Assembly: GCA_949752735.1 (NCBI GenBank)
Contig: OX457037.1
Coordinates: forward strand, 63,675,686 to 63,739,685
Direction: 5' to 3'
Length of the DNA: 64,000 nt
From: Lumbricus terrestris
Taxonomy: Eukaryota > Annelida > Clitellata > Crassiclitellata > Lumbricidae
The translations under genes were made by a program, and so were the position numbers. Shown here piece by piece: positions 63,870-64,000 of the stretch. Each line of letters begins with the position of its first letter. Positions within the stretch are counted from its first letter, which is position 1. The notes beneath the pieces are model-generated. The model had not been told where the DNA came from and did not search any database. It worked only from the letters and a program-made list of their open reading frames with translations.

Positions 63870-64000
63870 ATAGGGCTGCCAACCGTCCCGGATTCGCCGG
63901 GACAATCCCGGAATTGGCCCTGTGTGTCCCGTGTCCCGGACTGATCCCAAATTGTCCGGGAATTTGCTGTTAGAACCCACATTCCACAATATTGTTCTTA
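63870..64000. mobile_element. MITE end with CCGTCCCGGATT motif, cut by window edge
   Basis: AGGGCTGCCAACCGTCCCGGATT starts an inverted-repeat-rich segment of TCCCGGA/TCCGGGA units, typical of a widespread animal MITE terminus. The partner end lies outside the window. The preceding 63540-63869 holds no gene. Confidence 0.5.

Noticed and set aside
63791..63982. 63-codon frame near the right edge
   Set aside because: It lies on a known type of CCGTCCCGGATT MITE terminus; the open frame follows from repeat composition.

Overview
The window is genomic DNA from an animal, most likely a marine invertebrate. Genes are sparse and split by introns, with AG|GT splice signals on the minus strand. Microsatellites, tRNA-derived SINEs, CR1/RTE-like LINE tails and many short hAT-type elements fill the space between. 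The palindrome TAGGCCTA and its variants recur through the host DNA. The repeat types and the Polinton suit an echinoderm, hemichordate or similar genome, but I cannot name the species.

Centre (10591-26170): a 15.6-kb Maverick/Polinton, a virus-like self-synthesising DNA transposon. Its ends are inverted repeats beginning AGTAGT and carrying arrays of a CCATGG-centred motif. Inside are a chromodomain retroviral-type integrase, a zinc-ribbon/PLA2 protein, an FtsK/HerA packaging ATPase, minor and major capsid proteins, several small virion-type proteins, a DUF8207-like protein, a SAP/NUMOD protein, two fibre-like proteins, an adenovirus-type protease, two HNH proteins and a protein-primed DNA polymerase B. 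Two gene blocks converge near 18.95 kb, and a 27-bp divergent promoter lies at 12.32-12.35 kb. Most intact genes carry a TATAAAATG-like signal on the start codon. Polymerase, protease, major capsid and minor capsid are intact. Integrase, ATPase, the DUF8207-like gene, one fibre and one HNH gene are broken, so the copy is young but defective.

Host genes: minus-strand copies of a family whose exons encode a CARD-like death fold, short coiled-coil exons and an NHL-type beta-propeller. Copy D (57489-63520) can be read end to end with phase-1 splice junctions. Copy C (32579-43150) is complete in layout but seems to have lost its start codon and one acceptor. Copy A shows only its CARD exon (2706-3072). 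Copy B keeps a 5' flank (from 26171) and possibly a diverged propeller fragment (10011-10589), with the Polinton lying between them and no matching target duplication. The 5' flank is present in three copies (A, B, C).

The rest is transposon and repeat DNA: hAT elements and MITEs with 8-bp target duplications, mariners, a MULE-like element, a Harbinger-like MITE, LINE tails, SINEs, and two recent tandem duplications (610 bp at 1599-2818; 2.57 kb at 47018-52152).
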